Assembly (NCBI RefSeq): GCF_000384035.1
Contig: NZ_KB913024.1
Coordinates: 1,565,655-1,629,654, forward strand
Direction of reading: 5' to 3'
DNA length: 64,000 nucleotides
Source of the DNA: Actinopolyspora mortivallis DSM 44261
GTDB lineage: Bacteria > Actinomycetota > Actinomycetes > Mycobacteriales > Pseudonocardiaceae
In this document: positions 17,935 to 26,712 of the stretch, piece by piece
Position numbering within the stretch: position 1 is the first letter of the stretch
Layout: each line of letters opens with the position of its first letter
Made by a program: the position numbers and the translations under genes
Notes under the pieces: generated by a model
Told to the model about the DNA's origin: nothing
Database searches by the model: none
What the model saw: only the letters and a program-made list of their open reading frames with translations

Positions 17935-19169
17935 GTCGAACCGTGCTGCGCCTGGCCCTGGCCCGGCCGCACGTGATGGTGCTCCAGGCAGTGGGCGGGA
18001 CGCGGGTCCGGCTGGCCGTGGACGATGAGCTGCGTCGCCGCGGATGGCCGAGCGCTCTGTCCCCGGCGGACACCGACGTGCTGGTACTGGCCGGGGCAGC
18101 GGGAGCCCGGTTGGCCGGGACGGTCCGATCCCTGTGGCGACGCGTACCGGAGCCGCGGCTGTTCCTCCACGTGGAGGAGGCCGGGGAGGTTCCGCGCCTC
18201 TTCGACAGCGTGCGGGACGAGCTGGCAGGGGGAGGGCGGCAACGGAGCCCTCTTCCGGAGTCCGGGGCCGACGCCGGAACGACCGAGGAAAACCGGGGAG
18301 AGAGAAGGTACTCGGACTCCTCCGGGAGGCGGACGGCTTCCCACGGGGGAACGCACGGGGAGGCGGAGGGCCACGAGCACCACGCGGGCACTGCTGAGGG
18401 GCTCGCCATGGCCGGACGCGGCCCGGACCGGGACGGTCTCGCCCTCGACCGGCTACACGTCCCCCTCGGACCGCCGCTTCCGGGATGGCCTCCCGGCCTG
18501 CTCGTTCACACCGTTCTGCAGGGAGACGTCCTTCAGCGGGTCGAGGCGGAACGGCTCGACGACCCCGACGCCGAGGGAGAGTTCTGGGGCGAACCGTGGC
18601 GCCACGCCGCCGAAGGACACCGTGTTACCAGGGGGCGGGCCGCACGCCGGGTGGTGGCTGCCCGGCTGGACAGCCTGGCGGGGTTACTCACGGTCGTGGG
18701 ATGGCCGGATCCGGCCGGACTCGCCCGGAGGATCCGGGACGAGACGTTGGCGGGAGGACCGGGGAGACGGCTGCGTGCCCGGATCGCCCGCCTGGCCGGG
18801 AGGCTGCGACGTAGCCGGACGCTGACCTGGCTCACCAGCGACATCGGGGTGCTCCCCACGGGGAGGGCCCACCGGGCCGGCTTCGGTGGAACCGTGCTGC
18901 GGGCGAGCCGGGCCGGCGGCGACGTGGCGGCACGGTGGCGGGAGTGGCTGACCGAGATCGAGCGCGGGGCACGCGAGGTCGACGACACCTCCGCCCTTTC
19001 CGGAACCACGGAGGCGCCCGCCTGGGTTCGTTCCGGTCCGGTACTGGAGGTGTTGCCCGCTCTGTTGGAGGGGGCCGAGCTGTCGGCGGCGCGGCTGACG
19101 GTGGCCAGCCTCGACCCGCGCGGCACCGGGACCCCGCCGGATGAGGGGTGGGGGTTCTCCGGTGCTTGA
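17931..19169 (+). CDS. Fused NuoB/NuoD-derived protein lacking all cluster cysteines
   Basis: 412 residues from the GTG at 17931, overlapping the nuoA stop. Residues 45-95 resemble NuoB: DTDVLVLAGAAGARLAGTVR then VPEPRLFLHV, aligning with the 'DVLVVAG...MPEP' block. Residues 165-205 resemble the NuoD C-terminal region: GPDRDGLALDRLHVPLGPPL and TVLQGDVLQ, with WLTSDIGVL further on. A His-rich linker (EGHEHHAGT) joins the halves. There is not one cysteine in the whole protein, so the N2 iron-sulfur cluster ligands of NuoB are gone, and most of NuoD is reduced. It cannot carry electrons as NuoB does. A structural cap coupling something else to the membrane arm is my inference. Confidence 0.75.
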   Translation: MSRTVLRLALARPHVMVLQAVGGTRVRLAVDDELRRRGWPSALSPADTDVLVLAGAAGARLAGTVRSLWRRVPEPRLFLHVEEAGEVPRLFDSVRDELAGGGRQRSPLPESGADAGTTEENRGERRYSDSSGRRTASHGGTHGEAEGHEHHAGTAEGLAMAGRGPDRDGLALDRLHVPLGPPLPGWPPGLLVHTVLQGDVLQRVEAERLDDPDAEGEFWGEPWRHAAEGHRVTRGRAARRVVAARLDSLAGLLTVVGWPDPAGLARRIRDETLAGGPGRRLRARIARLAGRLRRSRTLTWLTSDIGVLPTGRAHRAGFGGTVLRASRAGGDVAARWREWLTEIERGAREVDDTSALSGTTEAPAWVRSGPVLEVLPALLEGAELSAARLTVASLDPRGTGTPPDEGWGFSGA

Positions 19170-20085
19170 GACTCCGCTGTGGTGGCCGGCGGTCCTGCCC
19201 GTGGCACTCGGCGGGTTCGCCTGCGGTGCGGTCGCCTTCGACTCGGTGCTCTCGGCCCGGGCGGGTGGTACTTCCTCCGGGAGGGAACTCCTCACACCCC
19301 TGCGGGAGACGGTCCGGTCGCTGGTGACCCAGCGGCGCGGAACCCGCGCGGCCGACACGGTGCTGTGGCGGGTGGGGGTGGCGGCCGTGCCCGTGGCGGC
19401 GTTGTTGGCCGCGCTCGTGCTGCCGCTCGGCAAGTACGTCGTGGCCGATCCCGACGTGGGGATCGTGTGGTTCAACGCGGCGGAGATTCTGGGATGGGCG
19501 GCCGTGTGGGCCGCTGGGTGGGGGGCGAACTCGGTTTTCTCCCTGGTCGGTGGATATCGGTTCGTGGCCCAGGGACTGTGTTACGAGCTGCCGCACATGT
19601 TCGCCCTGATCGCCGTGGCCACGGCGGCGGGGACGTTGCGGGTGGGGGAGGTCGTCGAGGCCCAGCGGAACGTCTGGTTCGTGGCGTGGATGCCGGTGGC
19701 GTTCGTGGTGTATCTGATCAGTGCGGCCGCGATGGCTTTCCGGGCCCCGTTCGGCGCCCCGGTGGGCACGGACCTGGCCGGCGGTGCGGCCACGGAGCTG
19801 TCCGGCGTGGATCGTCTGCTGTTCCTGGCGGGCAGGTGGCTGCTGTTCGTGGTGGCCCTCGCCTTCTCCGTGCCGTTGTTCCTGGGCGGTGGACAGGGAC
19901 CGCTGCTGCCGCCGTGGTTGTGGAGCGTGGTCAAGACGGCCGGGGTGGTGACGTGTGTCGTCTGGCTGTCCCGTCGTTTCCCGACGGTGCGCGTGGACAG
20001 GTTCGCCGAGTTCTCCTGGACGGTGCTGCTGCCGGCGAGTCTGCTGCAGGTGCTGGTGGTGTCGGTGATGGTGCTGATCCGGTGA
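19162..20085 (+). CDS. nuoH: NuoH-like subunit of a reduced complex I
   Basis: 307 residues from the GTG at 19162, chosen for GGGGTGGGGG 7 bases upstream; the ATG at 19141 has no ribosome site. About eight membrane segments. GLCYELPHMFALIAV corresponds to the conserved YE(I/L)P helix. AFRAPFGAPVGTDLAGGAAT then ELSG corresponds to the quinone-loop block, normally PEAE.ELv.gyhtEYSG. Here the PEAE carboxylates are replaced by PVGT. NuoH carries the link between quinone chamber and proton pumps, so these changes argue against ordinary ubiquinone/menaquinone coupling. It overlaps the upstream gene by 8 bases. Confidence 0.85.
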   Translation: MLETPLWWPAVLPVALGGFACGAVAFDSVLSARAGGTSSGRELLTPLRETVRSLVTQRRGTRAADTVLWRVGVAAVPVAALLAALVLPLGKYVVADPDVGIVWFNAAEILGWAAVWAAGWGANSVFSLVGGYRFVAQGLCYELPHMFALIAVATAAGTLRVGEVVEAQRNVWFVAWMPVAFVVYLISAAAMAFRAPFGAPVGTDLAGGAATELSGVDRLLFLAGRWLLFVVALAFSVPLFLGGGQGPLLPPWLWSVVKTAGVVTCVVWLSRRFPTVRVDRFAEFSWTVLLPASLLQVLVVSVMVLIR

Positions 20086-20094
20086 GGAGTAACG

Positions 20095-20679
20095 GTGCAG
20101 ACGGTTCTTGCCTGGGGTTTCGGTGTGCTCGCCGTGGTGTGCGCCCTACTGGTCTTCCGGCTGGACTCGATGGCCCGGGTGACCTTCGCCCTGCTGGCCT
20201 CGTTCCTGTTCGTCGCCTTCGAGGTGCTGCTGCTGGGGCTGAACTACCTCGGGGTGGTGCTCGTGCTGATGACGGTCATGGAGATGGTGATCATGGCCGT
20301 TTTCATGGTCATGTACATGATGAACCCGGCCGGACTGGTGCCCATGGCCATGTACCACAACAGGGCGGGCGCGATGGCGGTCTCGGTCGGCACCTTCTGC
20401 CTGCTGGCGGCCGGGACCCTGCTCGTGGACTGGCCGGAACGGGTGGGACGCCCCGTGTCCGATCCCACAGCGGAGCTCGGGGCGGAACTGATGTCCTCCC
20501 AGATGCCGACGATGATGACTCTGGGCATGGTGCTGTTCGCCGCGATCCTCGCCACGGTGACCCTGTCTATGCCCAGGGGACGTTACGACCGTTTCGGGGG
20601 GAGCCCGCGCGGTCGTCCCACCGACCCGGTTCCGGGGGGCCTCGGCCCCACGACCGTGTCGCCGGGGGAGCGGCGATGA
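20095..20679 (+). CDS. nuoJ: NuoJ-like subunit of a reduced complex I
   Basis: 194 residues. The GTG at 20095 follows GTGAGGAGTAACG. Five predicted membrane segments. The N-terminal LDSMARVTFALLASFLFVAF and EVLLLGLNYLGVVLVLM match the conserved helix 2-3 region of NuoJ, with a Met-rich run VMEMVIMAVFMVMYMMNPAG after it. The loop PVSDPTAELGAELMSSQMPT precedes the last helix. NuoJ lies between NuoH and NuoK in the membrane arm. The gene is coupled to nuoK by an ATGA overlap. Confidence 0.88.
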   Translation: MQTVLAWGFGVLAVVCALLVFRLDSMARVTFALLASFLFVAFEVLLLGLNYLGVVLVLMTVMEMVIMAVFMVMYMMNPAGLVPMAMYHNRAGAMAVSVGTFCLLAAGTLLVDWPERVGRPVSDPTAELGAELMSSQMPTMMTLGMVLFAAILATVTLSMPRGRYDRFGGSPRGRPTDPVPGGLGPTTVSPGERR

Positions 20680-20981
20680 CTCCGGAACCGTTTCTGCTCA
20701 CCGCCTCCGCGCTGTTCGCGACGGGACTCTACGGGGCCCTGTCCCAGCAGTCGATCGTGATGCTGATGATGGGGCTGGAGCTGATGATCGCCGGGGTCGT
20801 GCTCGCCGCGGCCGCGTTCCACCACCTCGTGAATCCGGAGGCCTCCGAGGGGCAGGTGCTCGTCCTGGTGACCGTCACCGCCATGGCGGTGGAGATGGCG
20901 GTGGGTTTCGCCGTGGTCACGGCCCTGTTCCGGGCCAGGGACGTGGACACCAGCGACCAGGCCGCCGACCTGCGGGGGTAG
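20676..20981 (+). CDS. nuoK: NuoK-like subunit of a reduced complex I
   Basis: 101 residues from the ATG at 20676, overlapping the nuoJ stop. Three membrane helices. Both essential glutamates appear conserved: one in LMMGLELMIAGVVLAA (helix 2) and one in VTAMAVEMAVGFAVVTALF (helix 3). These form part of the E-channel in complex I, so this stretch of the proton path looks usable. The QQSIVML start of helix 2 is typical. Confidence 0.9.
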   Translation: MTPEPFLLTASALFATGLYGALSQQSIVMLMMGLELMIAGVVLAAAAFHHLVNPEASEGQVLVLVTVTAMAVEMAVGFAVVTALFRARDVDTSDQAADLRG

Positions 20982-20984
20982 TTG

Positions 20985-22856
20985 ATGGCCTTCCTGGTGT
21001 GGTCGTTGGTCCTGCTACCCGTCCTGACCGGGGGCGTGCTGGCCTGTACGGGCACACGCGGTGCGGTGCCCGCCTTTCCCGTCGGGATCGCCGTGGCCGC
21101 GGCGGATCTGGTGGCGGCCGTGGCGGCCACGGTCGTGCGTCCGAGTTCCGAGGTGCCGCTGTTCCGGGGAATCGGGTTCGGGCTGGCCGTGGAGGGTCCG
21201 TCGGGTCTGTTGCTCGTCCCGGTCACCGCGGTGGTCCTCGCGGTGCTGTGGTTCTGCGCCACGGCGATCGGCCCGCGCGAGTCGGCGGCCAGGTTCACCG
21301 GGCTGATGCTGGTGTTCTCCGGGGCCATGCTGGGAACCGTCACCGCCTCCGGGTTGGTCCCGTTGCTCGTCTGCTGGGAGGTCATGGGGGCGACGAGCTG
21401 GGCGCTGATCGGCTTCTGGTGGCGGCGGAACACCGCCGTGCGGGCCGCGAACACCGCACTGCTCACCACCAGAAGCGCCGACCTCGGGATGTACGTGGCC
21501 GCCGGTTCCGCCCTGGCCGGGGGAGCGGGTTCGCTGGCCCTGGACGAGCTTCCGGAGCTCGCGGCCCCCTGGTCCACCGTGGCCGCGGGCGGACTCGTGG
21601 TGGCCGCGCTGGGCAAGTCGGCCCAACTGCCGTTCCACTTCTGGCTCTCCCGGGCGATGGAAGGTCCCAGCGGGGTTTCGGCTCTGTTGCACTCGGCGAC
21701 CATGGTCGCGGCGGGCGGGTACCTGCTGCTGCGCGTGCACCCCCTGCTCGCCGAGGAGAGCGGGGTTGCTGCGGCCACGGCCTGGATCGGGGCGCTCACC
21801 GCGCTGGTGCTGGGACTGGTGGCCGTGGCCCAGCGGGACCTCAAGCAGTTGTTGGCCGCCTCCACCTCGGCCCAGCTGGGTTTCGTCGTGCTCGCCGCTG
21901 GTACCGGCGGCGTGTTCGGCGGTACGGCGCATCTGGTGGCGCACGCGGCGACGAAGGCGGCACTGTTCCTCGTGGCCGGAGCCTGGCTGGTCGGGTTCGG
22001 CACCGAGAGGTTGGTGGAACTGCGGGGAGTGGGGCGGGTCCGGGGTGGACTCGGAGGGGTTTTCACGCTCGCCGCGGCGGTGCTGGCCGGACTGCCTCCG
22101 CTGTCGTTGTGGGCGACCAAGGACGGGATTCTGGCCGGGCTCGGCGAACACGACGCGGCGCTGTACTCCCTCGGAACGGCGGCGGCGACACTGGCCACGC
22201 TCTACGGGGTCAAAGCCGTCCGGCTGGTGCTGACACCCCCACCGGGTGGGCCGCCCGTCGTGCGGCAGGGGACCGAATCCGGGGGAGGCCTCCCACCTGG
22301 ACGCGCGATCCCCGCCCCGGCCCTGTTGTCCGCGGCGGCGGCCGTGCTCGGAGTCCTCACCCTGCCGTGGACGTCCGAGCGCCTTTCGCGCGCGATCGGT
22401 GTTTCCGCCCCGGCCGTTCCCACTCCGGCGGAAGGAGCGTTCTCCGCCGCGCTCGCCGTGGTCACGGCCGCGGTGGTCTGGTGGTGGGGGCGGCGTCCGC
22501 CGCCCGTTCCCGCCAGGATCCGTTCCGGGCTGCGCCGTTGGGGGGTGTTCGGAACCCCACTGGCTCGGTTGCCCGTACGCGCGCTCGCCGCGCTGGCCGC
22601 CGCGTTGGCGACGTTCGACGACCGTGTGCTCGACCGTGGTGTGCACGCGCTGGCCGGGGCTGGGATCCGGTCGGCACGTGCGCTCGAACGGGCGGTAGAA
22701 CGCCCGTTGAACGGAGGGGTGTACACGCTGTCCGCCGTCGTGGGCGGTCTCGGACGGACGGCCCGGCGGGCACAGACCGGCCTGCTGCACCAGTACTACG
22801 CCCAGGCCGTGGTCGCGCTCCTCGCGCTGGCGTTGCTGCTGCTGGTGGTGAGGTGA
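20985..22856 (+). CDS. nuoL: NuoL-like antiporter subunit
   Basis: 623 residues from the ATG at 20985; TTG at 20982 is also in frame. This is a Mrp/NuoL-type subunit. The pump residues are conserved: Glu in LLVCWEVMGATSWALIGFWW (helix 5), Lys in AALGKSAQLPFHFWLSRAME (helix 7), and HAATKAALFLVAG (helix 12 region). A long C-terminal part after a Gly/Pro-rich linker (PPGGPPVVRQ) contains an amphipathic segment and a final membrane helix, as expected for the lateral helix HL. The distal pump of the arm therefore looks intact. Confidence 0.9.
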   Translation: MAFLVWSLVLLPVLTGGVLACTGTRGAVPAFPVGIAVAAADLVAAVAATVVRPSSEVPLFRGIGFGLAVEGPSGLLLVPVTAVVLAVLWFCATAIGPRESAARFTGLMLVFSGAMLGTVTASGLVPLLVCWEVMGATSWALIGFWWRRNTAVRAANTALLTTRSADLGMYVAAGSALAGGAGSLALDELPELAAPWSTVAAGGLVVAALGKSAQLPFHFWLSRAMEGPSGVSALLHSATMVAAGGYLLLRVHPLLAEESGVAAATAWIGALTALVLGLVAVAQRDLKQLLAASTSAQLGFVVLAAGTGGVFGGTAHLVAHAATKAALFLVAGAWLVGFGTERLVELRGVGRVRGGLGGVFTLAAAVLAGLPPLSLWATKDGILAGLGEHDAALYSLGTAAATLATLYGVKAVRLVLTPPPGGPPVVRQGTESGGGLPPGRAIPAPALLSAAAAVLGVLTLPWTSERLSRAIGVSAPAVPTPAEGAFSAALAVVTAAVVWWWGRRPPPVPARIRSGLRRWGVFGTPLARLPVRALAALAAALATFDDRVLDRGVHALAGAGIRSARALERAVERPLNGGVYTLSAVVGGLGRTARRAQTGLLHQYYAQAVVALLALALLLLVVR

Positions 22857-22859
22857 CCC

Positions 22860-24368
22860 GTGCTGAGTCTGGTGGTGTTCCTCCCGTTGGCGGTGGCGGC
22901 GGCGTTGGCCCCGCTTCCCTCCACCGTCTCCCCGCGGGTGTTCACGGTGGGGTGGGTGTGCGCGGCGGCGGTCGACGCACTGCTGGTCCTCGTGGTGTGG
23001 CTGGTTCACGCGGCGGGTACGGGCATCACGTTCGAACAGCGGGTGCCCTGGATCCCCGGAGCGGGGGTGGGGTACCACGTCGGCGTGGACGGGTTGTCCC
23101 TGCCGCTGGTGGGGCTCACCTCCGCACTGTTTTTGGCCTGTGCGGTCCACTCGGTGCACCGCACGCGCGGCGTCAAGGGATTCGTGCTGCTGTTCCTGTT
23201 CCTGCAGACGTGCTGTCTCGGACTGTTCACCGCGCTGGACCTGATCCTCTTCTTCGTCTACTTCGACCTGTCCATCGTGGGGATGTACTTCGTGATAGCC
23301 GGCTGGGGCAGTGGCAACGCCGGGCCCTCGGCCCTGAAGTTCTTCCTGTACACGTTCCTCGGTTCGCTGGCGCTGCTGCTGGGTTTCCTCGGCCTCTACC
23401 TGGCCGCCGAGCCGCACACCTTCGACATCGTCGAACTCGCCCGGGCCGCCCCGCTGTCGGGACAGGGAGTGTTCGGCGCGCTGGTACTGGGAGCGATCGG
23501 GGTGGGGCTGCTGATCAAGACGCCGGTCTTCCCCTTCCACACCTGGATGCCCCCCGCGCACACGGACGCGCCCGCCGTCGGTTCGGTGATCCTCGCCGGA
23601 GTGCTGTTGAAGATGGGCACCTACGGGTTCGTGCGGATCGCCATGCCCCTGCTGCCCCGAACCTGGAACGAGTACGCCTGGCTCGTGGTGCTGCTGGGGG
23701 TGGTCTCGGTCCTCTACGGAGCCCTGGTCGCCTTCGCCCAGGAGGACTTCAAACGCATGGTCGCCTACACCTCGGTCAACCACATGGGATACGTGATCCT
23801 CGCCCTGGGTTCGGCGGGGTTGGCCGTCGGCTCGGCGGAGCAGGCTCGTGTGCTGGCCGTGACCGGGGCCGTCACCCAGATGGTCAGCCACGGGCTGCTC
23901 ACCGGGGTGCTGTTCCTGCTCGCGGGAGCGCTGTACGCGCGGGGAGGAACCCACGCCATGGGACAGTACTCCGGGCTGGCCGGACCCGCGCCGGTGTTCG
24001 CCGGTGTCACGGCCGTGACCGTGTTCGCCTCGTTCGGGATACCGGGGTTTTCCGGGTTCGTCGCCGAGTTCCAGATCCTCGCCGGAGCACTGGCCACCGC
24101 CACCCTCGCCGCGGCCCTGGCGCTGCCGGGCATCCTGGTCACGGCCGCGTTGCTGCTGCGTGCGCTGCACCGGATCTGCCTCGGTGAACGACCTTCGATC
24201 CCTCCCCGCCCCACGGAGGGCTCCCACGACTTCACCGACCTGCGAGCGAACGAACTGACGGCGATGCTTCCGCTGCTCGGTGCGGCCCTGCTGATCGGGA
24301 CGCTGCCCCGCTGGCTGCTCGCCCCCATCGAAGCCGGAGCCGTCCACCTCGTCGGGGCGATCGGTTGA
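22860..24368 (+). CDS. nuoM: NuoM-like antiporter subunit
   Basis: 502 residues. The GTG at 22860 is 3 bases after nuoL. About 14 membrane segments. The Lys of helix 7 is present (GLLIKTPVFPFHTWMPPAHT). The helix-5 Glu, normally in (F/W)EL.L.PMYFLI, is Asp here: FFVYFDLSIVGMYFVIAGWG, and the Pro has become Gly. KRMVAYTSVNHMGYVILALG and GLLTGVLFLLAGALY are typical. In complex I this is the middle pump. Glu to Asp may preserve function. Confidence 0.9.
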   Translation: MLSLVVFLPLAVAAALAPLPSTVSPRVFTVGWVCAAAVDALLVLVVWLVHAAGTGITFEQRVPWIPGAGVGYHVGVDGLSLPLVGLTSALFLACAVHSVHRTRGVKGFVLLFLFLQTCCLGLFTALDLILFFVYFDLSIVGMYFVIAGWGSGNAGPSALKFFLYTFLGSLALLLGFLGLYLAAEPHTFDIVELARAAPLSGQGVFGALVLGAIGVGLLIKTPVFPFHTWMPPAHTDAPAVGSVILAGVLLKMGTYGFVRIAMPLLPRTWNEYAWLVVLLGVVSVLYGALVAFAQEDFKRMVAYTSVNHMGYVILALGSAGLAVGSAEQARVLAVTGAVTQMVSHGLLTGVLFLLAGALYARGGTHAMGQYSGLAGPAPVFAGVTAVTVFASFGIPGFSGFVAEFQILAGALATATLAAALALPGILVTAALLLRALHRICLGERPSIPPRPTEGSHDFTDLRANELTAMLPLLGAALLIGTLPRWLLAPIEAGAVHLVGAIG

Positions 24369-25780
24369 TGGAGTCCGGATTCACCGCACTGCTGCCCGAG
24401 ACGATCCTGGCCACGGGGGCCGTCCTCGGTTTGCTGCTGGGATCCTGGCTGCCGCTGCGACACCAGTGGCCGGTGCGGCTGATGGCGGTACTGGCCTGCC
24501 TGCTCGGACTGGCCGCGGTGTTCGCGGCACCACCACTTCCCCATCCGGTCTTCGGGGGCAGCTACGCGGTGGACGTCGCCACGCAGACGGGCCGGGTGGT
24601 GGTGCTGGGCGGCACCTTGCTGGTGATCCTGCTGTCGGCGGAGTCGGTGCGTTCCCACCCCAGGGAGACCGAGTTCCACGTGCTCGTGCAGCTCGGGGCG
24701 TTGGGCACGCTCGTGCTGCTCGGTGCCACGGATCTGTCCCTGCTGGTCGCGGGCTATCTGCTCGCCTCGGTCCCCCTGTACGCCCTGGCGGGGTTCCGCG
24801 GGGATGCCGTGGGAACGGAGGCCGCGCTGAAGTACTACCTGCTGGGGGCGTTGTTCGGGGTCGTCATGATCGCGGGGGCGACCCTGCTCTACGGGGTGGG
24901 GCGTTCCACCGGTTACGCGGTGCTCGCCCGTACTCTGCCCACGGCCCCACCGAGCGTGGTCGCGATCGCCGCCGTGGCTCTGCTGGCCGGATTGCTGTTC
25001 AAGGCCGGGGCGGTGCCCACCCAGTTCTGGATCCCCGACGTGACCAGAGGGGCGGACGCGGCCGTGGCCGCCCTCGTGACCACCCTGCCGAAGATCGGTG
25101 GACTGGTGGCCCTGTTCCGCCTGGTGGAAGGGGTGTTCCCGGCGGGTGGTGGATGGCCGGTGCTGTTCGCGCTCCTGGCCACCGCGGCCATGACGCTCGG
25201 CAACCTCGCCGCGCTGAACCAGCCGACGGTGCGGGGGTTGTTGGCCTACTCCACCATCAGCCAGGTCGGGTACCTGCTGCTGGCGGTGACGGTGGCCGGC
25301 GAGAGCGAGTTCGCCGGACCGGCGCTGCTGTACTATCTGCTCGCCTACGCGGTGACCAACCTCGGGGCTTTCGCCGTGGTGTGCCGGTTTCCGTACGCCG
25401 AGACACCCCGGGACTATCGGGGGATGGCCCGATGGCGGCCGGGCGCGGCCGTGGTACTGCTCGTGTGCCTGCTGGGGCTGGTGGGAACACCTCCCACAGC
25501 GGTTTTCCTCGGCAAACTGCGAGTGTTTGTGGCGGCCGTGGACGGTGGGTACGGGTGGTTGGCCGCGGTCGCCGTGGTCAACACCGTGATCAGTCTCTTC
25601 TACTACCTGCGTTGGCTCGTTCCCGTGTTCCTGCCGGCGGTGTCCGCCCGGGACGGCGGTCCGGTTCCCACCGGAGGGCGGGCGGCTCTCGGCGGCGGGA
25701 TCGCGGCCTCGGTGTCCCTGCTGGCCGGAATCGGTGCCGGGCTGTTCCTCCCGCTGTTGGACGGGCCGGTGTTGCCCTGA
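24368..25780 (+). CDS. nuoN: NuoN-like antiporter subunit
   Basis: 470 residues from the ATG at 24368 (TGATG overlap with nuoM). About 14 membrane segments. EAALKYYLLGALFGVVMI, FKAGAVPTQFWIPDVTRGAD (helix-7 Lys present) and LLAYSTISQVGYLLLAV are typical. The helix-5 segment reads LLVAGYLLASVPLYALAGF, where family members have E(L/M)LSLPLY: the pump Glu is Ala. That residue is needed for proton transfer in standard complex I, so the proximal pump may be silent or altered. Last membrane-arm gene of the operon. Confidence 0.9.
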   Translation: MESGFTALLPETILATGAVLGLLLGSWLPLRHQWPVRLMAVLACLLGLAAVFAAPPLPHPVFGGSYAVDVATQTGRVVVLGGTLLVILLSAESVRSHPRETEFHVLVQLGALGTLVLLGATDLSLLVAGYLLASVPLYALAGFRGDAVGTEAALKYYLLGALFGVVMIAGATLLYGVGRSTGYAVLARTLPTAPPSVVAIAAVALLAGLLFKAGAVPTQFWIPDVTRGADAAVAALVTTLPKIGGLVALFRLVEGVFPAGGGWPVLFALLATAAMTLGNLAALNQPTVRGLLAYSTISQVGYLLLAVTVAGESEFAGPALLYYLLAYAVTNLGAFAVVCRFPYAETPRDYRGMARWRPGAAVVLLVCLLGLVGTPPTAVFLGKLRVFVAAVDGGYGWLAAVAVVNTVISLFYYLRWLVPVFLPAVSARDGGPVPTGGRAALGGGIAASVSLLAGIGAGLFLPLLDGPVLP

Positions 25781-25840
25781 ACCGCGGAATGCCGGGCGGG
25801 TGTTCGCGCTGTCTCCCGGGGCCGGCGCCCACGCGGGTTT

Positions 25841-25882
25841 GCCGGCCCTCCGTAACGGGGAACTCAGTGGTAGCGGGCCGGC
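25841..25882 (+). terminator. Possible terminator of the nuo-like operon
   Basis: GCCGGCCC (25841-25848) pairs with GGGCCGGC (25875-25882) across a 26-base loop, 60 bases after nuoN. The loop is long, so this is a weak call. Confidence 0.35.
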
Positions 25883-25986
25883 CGGGGTGTCGGTTCACCC
25901 CTCGGCCCGGTTTCGACGACTCCGGGACCGACAACGCCTACGCACGACACCCCGCGTGTTTCGGACGATCGACACAGGGAGCGGCC

Positions 25987-26298
25987 ATGCCCTTCACCGC
26001 GACGAAACTCCTGCTGATAGGTGACTCCGCCGAGCTGGAGAGGTTTCGTGACTGGGCACGGCGGGCTGGTTTCCGGCTCGTCGGGAGAGTGGACCCGGAA
26101 GTGCGGTACGTGATCGCCGACGAGGACGTGCTCGACGGCGACTGCACTCCGGAGCAGGGATACTGGCTGGCTCGGGCCAGGGCGACCGGGCTGGAGTGCC
26201 TGTCCCCGGCCACCGGGAAGTCCCGACTGTGCCGGATCCTGGAGGGCAGGGTCCCGGAGGAACAGGAACGCGCTCGACTGCTCACCGGCGGTCGTTAG
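25987..26298 (+). CDS. Small stand-alone BRCT-like protein
   Basis: 103 residues. The ATG at 25987 follows AGGGAGCGGCC. The pattern LLLIGDSAELERFRDWARRA, GFRLVGRVDPEVRYVIADE and QGYWLARARATGLECLSP is that of a BRCT or BRCT-like domain: a strand ending in G(D/N)S, a helix, 'V...V.YVIA(D/E)', 'K..KA...G'. The C-terminus EEQERARLLTGGR is helical. In larger proteins such a domain recognises phosphopeptides or DNA ends. It is 206 bases after nuoN on the same strand, but I see no functional link. Confidence 0.6.
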   Translation: MPFTATKLLLIGDSAELERFRDWARRAGFRLVGRVDPEVRYVIADEDVLDGDCTPEQGYWLARARATGLECLSPATGKSRLCRILEGRVPEEQERARLLTGGR

Positions 26299-26301
26299 CG
26301 C

Positions 26302-26316
26302 GGGCCACGGTGGCCC
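26302..26316 (+). terminator. Short GC hairpin after the BRCT-like gene
   Basis: GGGCCA-CGG-TGGCCC: a 6-bp perfect stem with a 3-base loop, immediately after the stop codon at 26298. No T-tract. Confidence 0.4.
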
Positions 26317-26413
26317 CTGCGGTGCTTTCGGAAGCGGAACGGAGGTTCCGGTCGGCGCCGGAGGAATCGAGTGAGCCGACCTGTCCGGCGCGACGGGGCC
26401 ACCCGCCGACGGC

Positions 26414-26566
26414 TCAGTTGTACCCGAGCGTGATGACGGTGTCCCGCTCCGCCTCCTCCTCGTCGAACTCCGCGCGGATCTCGTCGGCCGACGGTGTCGA
26501 GGCCCGCGTCTCCCGGCGGTCCTCCTCCGCGGTGTGCTGCTCTCGCGGATTCGACGAGCGGCGCAT
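26414..26566 (-). CDS. Short acidic protein of unknown function
   Basis: 50 residues from the ATG at 26566. GGAG lies 8 bases upstream (an in-frame GTG at 26575 is an alternative). The peptide is hydrophilic: a basic start MRRSSNPREQ, then acidic STPSADEIRAEFDEEEAERD, ending VITLGYN. It could be a degradation-tag-like or intrinsically disordered regulator. I recognise no family, and its reality rests on the ribosome site and composition alone. Confidence 0.45.
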   Translation of the reverse strand: MRRSSNPREQHTAEEDRRETRASTPSADEIRAEFDEEEAERDTVITLGYN

Positions 26567-26712
26567 CTCGATCACTCCACTCCAACTGTTTGGCTGCGGC
26601 GGGATGTTTTCCGGTGGATTCCCGGCGAGGGCGCGGTGCCAAACCTCGTCGCCCCGTGTTCCTCGGGAACCCGTCGTCGGTCGGAGTGAGCCGGATGCGC
26701 TGCCGAGCGCCA

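Noticed and set aside
20999-24187. A plus-strand frame of 1,062 codons overlapping nuoL/nuoM
   Set aside because: The product is Arg/Gly-rich without domains; the real subunits occupy the other frame.
21015-24347. A 1,110-codon open frame antisense to nuoL and nuoM
   Set aside because: High-GC genes give long open frames on the opposite strand. Its product is Gln/His/Gly/Arg-rich and lacks domains, while the plus-strand frames encode clear NuoL and NuoM.
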